Part shown: piece after piece, positions 58,001-64,000 of the stretch
Numbering within the stretch: position 1 is the first letter of the stretch
Layout: each line of letters begins with the position of its first letter
Source: Vanilla planifolia
Lineage: Eukaryota; Streptophyta; Magnoliopsida; Asparagales; Orchidaceae
Direction of reading: 5' to 3'
Assembly (NCBI GenBank): GCA_023846275.1
Contig: CM043865.1
Coordinates: 9,350,068 to 9,414,067 of the forward strand
Length of the DNA: 64,000 bases
Translations under genes and position numbers: made by a program
The notes under the pieces: model-generated
The model's database searches: none
What the model saw: only the letters and a program-made list of their open reading frames with translations
Told to the model about the DNA's origin: nothing

Positions 58001-59516
58001 ATGTTCTTCTCATCTCTACTAAATAGGATTGACAAGTTTCCTTTTGAAATAAGTCATTATTATAGTTGTCATCACTAATTGTGGTGGAAGTTGATGGCAT
58101 TCTTCTAGAAACAAATAGTCAGATAACATAAAACTCAAACCACATAGATCCAAGTAGAAGACATAGTCCCTTTCTACTACTATGTTATTGTACCTTAACA
58201 ACGTATACCCTTCAATTCTCAAAAATTCTAGCATTCTCTACATGTATTAAGAGCTTAATGGAAATGAACTATTAAAACCAAAATCCAATCTATAGAAGTT
58301 CTCTCATTCACGATATGTTTTCTCAAGTCATCTCATCAACATCATGGCCACAATTAGATGCATAAATATGATCTCATATTACATTGATTGAAAATTGTTG
58401 GCCCTAAACAGATTGATGAATCATCTTCAATGGGTATATCTTTCATATAAATATAAATGTAGATTTCAAATCCCATTTACATCTCCAATATCGATTCTCA
58501 CATTGTACAATGTTATTGCAAACCATCCTTCAAAAGAGATGTATGCAAGCCTTCCTTCAAAAAAATGCACGCAAACCACAGTGCCACCCATAACTATTAT
58601 ATCGATTGAATAAGCATCAAAATGAAATACCTCAGAATGTAAATCCTTAAACAATGAAAAGGAGAACAAGTGTCAATAACATTCAAAGAAAAATGTTGAT
58701 GCAAAGTAATACGTTCGTCGTTCACTTAGCACATGTGCTGTCAAATCCCTCACACAACCTTAGAGAACTAAGGTAAATATTAAAACTCTTTTGATTCCAG
58801 TGTGCCATGTAAACTTTAATCACTAATGAAAAACCCCGAAAGTTAAGGTTGATAAAAAAATGACCTTCATTGCCCACATAGAGGATAAGCTTTTGGTTCC
58901 TGGGAACATCCTCAATACTGAGTTTGATACAAAAAGGATCTTTGCATCCCACATGGCGGGTAGGCTTTCAGCACCCTCATATTGTAAATAAATTGCACAG
59001 CTGTTAAAACAAGGGCAGACATATATGGGGCCTAGGTTTTCAATTTCGTATGCAAATTCACCAAGCAAGTGCAATATTCTAAAGAAAGAAGTAATTGTCA
59101 ACACGACAAAGGAATAGAATGTACATAAATGCCCAAATTTGTGACAAGCAAGATTAAAAGGTGAACAAAAAGCTGTAAAAATGTAATTGGAAAAACAAGA
59201 TCGGATAAAATAGCAAGAAACTAAGTAATTTATGTCAAATAGCTATGGTTTATTTAACTCACAATCCAGGTGGGGTGGTAATCATGGGATCCCATGTTTT
59301 GAAGTCGCCAGAGCAGTAACGCTGCGCCTGACGAATGTGAAATATCTCGTCCTGCGACGAAGGGATTGAGAGAACTACTAGGTGAGCATAAGGCTCGCAA
59401 TAGACTAATTAGAGTGACGGCTTTACCATGTATGGGTCTGGAACTATCGCATTGACGACTATGGATATTGGAATAACCCACAGACTGACGAGCGCCGCAA
59501 CTACCAGTCTCCCCAT
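43038..59516 (-). CDS. ALG10: Dol-P-Glc:Glc2Man9GlcNAc2-PP-dolichol alpha-1,2-glucosyltransferase
   Basis: ALG10 adds the third and last glucose to the lipid-linked N-glycan precursor in the ER lumen, the cue for efficient transfer by oligosaccharyltransferase. Eight exons join in phase to 510 aa plus stop, close to the usual plant length: 59516-59427, 59351-59263, 51588-51255, 50554-50278, 44350-44213, 44101-43897, 43532-43390 and 43294-43038. The start reads [19 protein letters not shown], then [19 protein letters not shown] and [11 protein letters not shown], the conserved lumenal N-terminal loop of the GT59 family. Later landmarks are [65 protein letters not shown] and [11 protein letters not shown]. 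Many hydrophobic segments fit a multi-pass ER membrane protein. A hydrophilic, lysine-rich loop occupies roughly residues 200-262 in exon 4. Introns 2 (7,674 bp) and 4 (5,927 bp) are large and repeat-filled. No disabling change was seen. Confidence 0.96.
44351..50277 (-). other. Intron 4 of ALG10, 5.9 kb
   Basis: GT-AG bounded (donor side 50277, acceptor side 44351). The right half carries the A/B tandem repeats at 47491-49590. The left half, 44400-47490, holds nothing recognised. Confidence 0.9.
47491..49590. repeat. Compound tandem repeat A-A-B-A-B
   Basis: Unit A (466 bp) occurs at 47491-47956 and 47957-48422 as close copies, both starting ctcaatcaaacaatacca and ending aagggtttggatt. Unit B at 48423-48840 contains ttgccaat, aactcaag, aaggaccca, aaggaaccctt and gcactcaatatcaagaa. 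A shortened, diverged A (about 48890-49190) and a second B (about 49190-49590) with the same blocks follow. No coding content was seen. Confidence 0.82.
54734..54781. repeat. Perfect 24-bp direct duplication
   Basis: aaagcaacatagaaaaacat plus tctt occurs twice back to back with no mismatch, implying a recent slip or duplication in ALG10 intron 2. Confidence 0.9.
55631..57150. repeat. Three tandem copies of a pyrimidine-rich unit
   Basis: Copies start near 55631, 56089 and 56623 (458, 534 and about 527 bp). Each opens with tc-g/a-c-t/a-cctccatg and gcctccaaaat, then contains ccttctctcctc, ttcccactc, ttgatctc/ctgatctc, ccatcattatcc/tcattattcaacttaagcat and ends gtttgaatcaatcaagaacaatgaatt. The plus strand is CT-rich, the ALG10 sense strand GA-rich. 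Confidence 0.83.
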
Positions 59517-59741
59517 GCCTCTTCCTCCAACTCGCTCTCCCTGCGTTATGTTAGTACGTAGGGGTCTAACCCTACCTCAATGGCGTTCCAGTTCAGGATT
59601 CTTGGGTTCTCCGCGAATGGCAGAGACGACGATCGAAAAAAAGAGTTTTCCAAACGATATTTTTGAGGAAATTAATATTAATACGAGCACAATGTTTTGT
59701 TTTTTCTCACTTACAGAATATATCATTCTTTATATTTAAAA

Positions 59742-61479
<1,738 letters not shown>

Positions 61480-62110
61480 TTTTCAGAGTAGTCAAAATGA
61501 AAGTGGAAGCATGTAATGGCTAGGAGCAAATTAAGAAGGAGAATAATGATTATTTTTTTTAAAAAAGGATAATTTCTTCAAGAAGATCCCTTTCAAGGAA
61601 TTTCTAACTTTTACAATAAGGTTTGATTCCTATAACTCCAAAAAATTCATTTCCAAAAGTTTTTCTCAAAAATTATCCTCTAAAAGTTCTTCCTTCTCTC
61701 AATATTCTTATCCCTTTATATAAAGGTTAAATATAATATTGTACTACATATTTAAATGACAAAATGATAAAATTGTCATTGAACAAATTTTGAATTTTTA
61801 AGCTGATCAGTTTGTTGCCCATGCACATCTTCAATGGGCCCAACTATGCATGCATGTGTGTTTGGCCCCGTCTACCCAGTCACATGCTTTGCACATGCCA
61901 GGGGCAAAACAGTCCTCACAAAAATCAGTGCGGTGTCTTATTCAGATGCGTGCACCATAAGTACATAGAATTGATGAAGGGGCACTTGTGTTTGCACCTA
62001 CTTTGTGGTTTCTAAAGTTGGGTGCCTACGGTATGGCACCAGCATCGGGTGCCTGCTTTTGACACATGACGCAAGAGCTTGAAGTTAAAAGCATGCCCAA
62101 TTTCTATTTT
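61480..62110 (-). repeat. 3' LTR of gag-protease gypsy element, copy 2
   Basis: On the minus strand TATATAAAGGGATAAGAAT (61725-61707 region) matches TATATAAAGGATAAGAAT in the LTRs of copy 1. A GC-rich block lies upstream of it and an A/G-rich leader-like stretch downstream. The partner LTR would be beyond the right edge; limits are approximate. Confidence 0.55.
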
Positions 62111-64000
62111 TTTGTTTAGGTTTTGATCTTTTGATCATATGCTTATTCTTTTTGGAGATTTGAGTCCCATCAAATATTCTTTATTGAACTGATATTTGTT
62201 TATCTTCTTTGGGAAGATGAGACTTTCAACTATCTCATCAAATGATTTCTTGAATTCTGTTAGCAACCCATGTTTTTGGCAAGTATTTGTTAACATCCTT
62301 AATTATTCAATATTAACAATATCTTTTGTTGATGCTTCTTTGTCTCATTGTAAAAGAAACTTTTGTCCATCTTTTATGAACTGATATTTTTGTGCTCATC
62401 AGTAGTAGATAGCATCTCAATTCTACAAGGATTTTTTAATATAATTTGGTAGATGTCTAAATGTACTATTTTGCAGATAATCTCATTGATGTAGTTTTTT
62501 ATGATAGTAAACTTCACTTTTGTATTATTTTTCAACTCTTGTCTCAAAGTTATTATGGATCTGCTTCAAAGTATAAGGTCTTGGTTATGATGAAGTCTCC
62601 AACTTTAGCTTTTCCACAAGACTTTTGGATATTAAAGTTATTCCAGTGTCGACGATAATACTAACAAACTCTTTATTCACTTAAAGTTAGATAGTGAAGA
62701 ATTCTTTTTGTTTCATTTCATGTGATATCTCTTTTGGAGTTACCATAAGAGATGAAGTTTTATTTATTTGTAAAAGAGTTTGTAATACTTTCTTAGTCAT
62801 TATCATAATAGGTATTTTATCTTTCTTAAATTTTTTTGAAAAAAAATCATGGTATAATTTCTGGCATTTTTCTAATATATGTCCTATATTTTTATGATGA
62901 TCATAATACTTCTAGCTTTTGTTTATTGTAACCATAATAAATTTTATTATAAAATACTATTTCTTTTGTTTCTCATTTTTAGACTTATACTCATACCTCT
63001 TGGTATTCTATCTTTTAGGTTTTGTCCATTTAAATTTATTCTTTTTTATAGTCATAACAAATGTATTAACTTGCTTCAAAAATTAAAAAAATTGAAAAGC
63101 GATAATTCAATAATAATAAAATAATATAGATCTATAATATATTTTGATAATATCTATATTTCTTCAATAAGTATTCCCAAACTTATTTTAGGGAGATAAA
63201 ATAAGTTTTAGTGTGGTATTATATTGGTAATATCTATTATCAACTTTGTATGATGGTACTTTTTTTTTAGTATTCTAAGTAAATACACACATCATATAAA
63301 ATAATATGTTTTATCATATTTTTGTGGCATAATTCTCTCATAAAACATTAAGGCAAAACTAAAATTAATCATACATATACACTAGTGTATAATATGAGTA
63401 TGAATCATGTATGTATAGCATAACAGTAAAGTTGAAAAAGCTTTGGACAAATATGATATATCTTTTGTATTTGTATAAAATAACTATAACATGAGACTAA
63501 TAAGTCAAGGTTAAATCTAAACCTCTTTGTACTGATACAATATGATTATTATACTTGTACAAAGAATCTAAAAACTTAAAAGCGTTAGTGTTAAGTTAAA
63601 AATGTGTCACACATATATAAGTGTCTAAAGCAAGTACTTGTATGATCCTCGTCATCATCCAGTGTGAAATTTTGAAAACTTGGTCCATTATGTATGCATC
63701 ATAGAATATAATATCCATCATCATGCTTGTATGATATCTTTTAAGTAATCCAAATAAGTATGTCATATAAGTGGTTTGTTAGGTGATCAATTCTTTCATT
63801 ATTTTGCCCTGGTATGATCTCTCGATTATACATGTATAAATGAAACCTATAAACTCTAACAACTAGTTAATGTCATTAGAAATCTACAAAAATGTTTTAA
63901 AATACTATTTAGATCAAATGAGAAATATAAAATATAGATTGTACACTTGAGAAAAAGATCAATAAAGTCATTGGTATATCTCTCAAAGGATAACTAAAGC
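61480..64000 (-). mobile_element. Non-autonomous Ty3/gypsy element, gag-protease only, copy 2 (partial)
   Basis: Minus-strand sequence aligns with copy 1 (29900-32785, +) from the late gag to the 3' LTR. The gag part near 63190-63115 shares aagttt-g/a-ggaatacttattga and atta-tcaaaata. A zinc knuckle at about 62945-62850 reads KYYDHHKNIGHILEKCQKL then FFSKKFK. The protease at about 62665-62430 reads IIVDTGITLISKSLVEKLKL (better kept than in copy 1, with the DTG triad) and later IYQIILKNP. The spacer at 62400-62110 shares gatggacaa, ttgatgaga and gaaagtctca with copy 1. The LTR follows directly, again with no reverse transcriptase, RNase H or integrase. The 5' end, expected near or beyond 63900, is not identified. 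Confidence 0.75.

Larger units (their letters stand above)
51589..59262 (-). other. Intron 2 of ALG10, 7.7 kb
   Basis: The codon for leucine 60 is split across it (TT then G), and junction GGATT+GTACTAC restores the conserved PPGLYYLSL stretch. It contains the CT-rich tandem repeats at 55631-57150. The parts 51600-55600 and 57150-59260 hold no recognised gene or transposon domain. Confidence 0.92.

Overview
The window is nuclear DNA of a flowering plant. It is strongly AT-rich, its genes are split by GT-AG introns, and it holds decayed Ty1/copia and Ty3/gypsy retrotransposons, possible LINE fragments and three long (AT)n arrays. I could assemble three complete protein-coding genes and the last exon of a fourth by joining exons by eye and checking that reading phase is kept across every junction. 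Every transposon copy carries stops and frameshifts and has diverged terminal repeats, so insertions look old. Old, decayed elements together with very long introns would suit an early-diverging angiosperm such as Amborella, but the species is inference only.

Layout. 1-2850: minus-strand Ty3/gypsy (Tat-like) remnant lying just upstream of the final exon (3426-3940, +) of a GT14-family glycosyltransferase gene whose other exons are off the left edge. 4300-10200: gene-free, with a tandem duplication and an (AT)n array. 10676-12489 (+): a compact seven-exon gene for an ankyrin-RING ubiquitin ligase of the XBAT31 type (435 aa). 13472-36537 (-): a twelve-exon pectin acetylesterase gene (428 aa), convergent with XBAT31. 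Its third intron is about 18.7 kb and contains two copia remnants, a possible LINE remnant, an inverted repeat pair and a gypsy element. 36.5-43 kb: gene-free, with an (AT)n array. 43038-59516 (-): an eight-exon ALG10 gene (510 aa) whose introns of 7.7 and 5.9 kb carry two unrelated families of tandem repeats. 59.7-64 kb: an (AT)n array and then a second, minus-strand copy of the gypsy family found at 29.9-32.8 kb.

The genes do not form a pathway. Two act in the secretory system on glycans (ALG10 in N-glycan precursor assembly, GT14 on wall glycoprotein glycans), one on wall pectin, and one is a ubiquitin ligase. The most interesting non-genic signal is that the two gypsy copies (29.9-32.8 kb and 61.5-64 kb) share the same layout: gag, zinc knuckle, protease and a short spacer, then directly the 3' LTR, with no reverse transcriptase, RNase H or integrase. 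This suggests a non-autonomous gag-protease-only family rather than two independent deletions.
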